Shown one piece after another: positions 63,908 through 64,000 of a stretch of 64,000 nucleotides of DNA; the first letter of the stretch is position 1; the number at the start of each line of letters is the position of its first letter. Below the pieces are notes generated by a model. The model searched no databases. It saw only the letters and a program-made list of their open reading frames with translations, and was not told the DNA's origin. Source of the stretch: Janthinobacterium psychrotolerans (GTDB lineage: Bacteria > Pseudomonadota > Gammaproteobacteria > Burkholderiales > Burkholderiaceae_D); the NCBI RefSeq assembly GCF_001677885.1, contig NZ_LOCQ01000060.1, positions 186,001 to 250,000 on the forward strand, given 5' to 3'. The position numbers and the translations under genes were made by a program.

Positions 63908-64000
63908 GACAGACCCAATTCAGAAGACGCTTGCAATTCTACATCACGGCCCTGTCCCGCCACGCTCAGGTAAATATCGAGGTCGGCGGCGGGCAGCACC
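63871..64000 (-). CDS. tsaE: C-terminal fragment of TsaE (tRNA t6A synthesis ATPase)
   Basis: On the minus strand an open frame enters at the window edge and ends at TGA 63873-63871, giving the last 42 residues (LPAADLDIYLSVAGQGRDVE and following). The LPAADLDIYL and GRDVELQASSELG segments fit the C-terminus of TsaE (YjeE), which works with TsaB and TsaD in t6A37 formation. The position directly upstream of and overlapping an amidase gene is the standard tsaE-amiC arrangement. The 5' part lies outside the window. Confidence 0.85.
   Translation of the reverse strand, partial: VLPAADLDIYLSVAGQGRDVELQASSELGLSCLHRLTFAPNL

Overview
The window is about 64 kb of high-GC chromosomal DNA from a betaproteobacterium. 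The gene content and order point to Oxalobacteraceae, in the neighbourhood of Janthinobacterium, Massilia or Duganella. Supporting signs are the pilGHIJ-chpA operon, a pyrR-pyrB-pyrC' cluster with an inactive-type dihydroorotase, the glyQ-glyS-gmhB-plsC block, ybeY-phoH-miaB, and a beta-ketoadipate (pca) cluster. The family is an inference from synteny; no rRNA is present. Almost all of the window is dense core-genome coding sequence with short or negative intergenic spacing. No prophage, insertion sequence with a transposase, CRISPR array or plasmid origin was seen.

Layout. 1-1.8 kb: three small exported or membrane proteins of unknown function, one of them partial. 1.8-5.9 kb: an FGGY sugar kinase, then hemL and a ThiD-like kinase on the minus strand, divergent from a rubredoxin gene. 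6.0-15.0 kb: the Pil-Chp chemotaxis-like operon (PilG, PilH, PilI, PilJ and a 1762-residue ChpA) that controls type IV pilus twitching. 15.2-16.7 kb: photolyase. 17.0-21.8 kb: yqgE-ruvX-pyrR-pyrB-pyrC'-acyltransferase. 21.8-24.5 kb: apaH, an AT-richer gap, a WecA-like sugar-phosphate transferase and an H-NS-type protein. 24.6-28.3 kb: phosphomannomutase/phosphoglucomutase, waaC and waaA for lipopolysaccharide. 28.4-39.8 kb (minus strand): YgjP-type metallopeptidase, plsC, gmhB, glyS, glyQ, lnt, corC, DUF4259, ybeY, phoH and miaB. 40-44.3 kb: a small HTH protein with a structured leader, an HDOD signalling pair, an orphan sensor kinase and a DUF1697 protein. 44.4-46.6 kb: a BigR/SqrR-type repressor with an AT-rich palindromic operator, two YeeE/YedE half-transporters and a ChaN-like lipoprotein. 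46.6-54.6 kb: an IclR regulator divergent from pcaI-pcaJ-pcaF, two MHS-family MFS transporters, an FAH-family hydrolase and a thioredoxin-like protein. 54.7-55.5 kb: a small helical-repeat gene, a frameshifted low-GC HTH fragment and two identical tRNA-Met genes. 55.6-64 kb: miaA, mutL, a periplasmic cyclophilin, dedA, an alpha-carbonic anhydrase, a hexose-6-phosphate mutarotase, amiC and the 3' end of tsaE.

The most informative non-coding signal is a dispersed palindromic REP-like element with a GTAG tetranucleotide at the outer edge of each hairpin. It occurs at three loci (15.03-15.23, 28.26-28.36 and 56.56-56.69 kb) as inverted pairs. At all three loci the GTAG supplies the in-frame TAG stop codon of the adjacent gene (phr, the ygjP-like gene, mutL). 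Other points of interest are the loss of metal-ligand histidines in the dihydroorotase homologue, a Ser in place of the catalytic Cys of the ThiD-like protein, a duplicated amphipathic motif in the ChpA linker, and a small HTH reading frame split at an eight-adenine run whose start overlaps the stop of the preceding gene.
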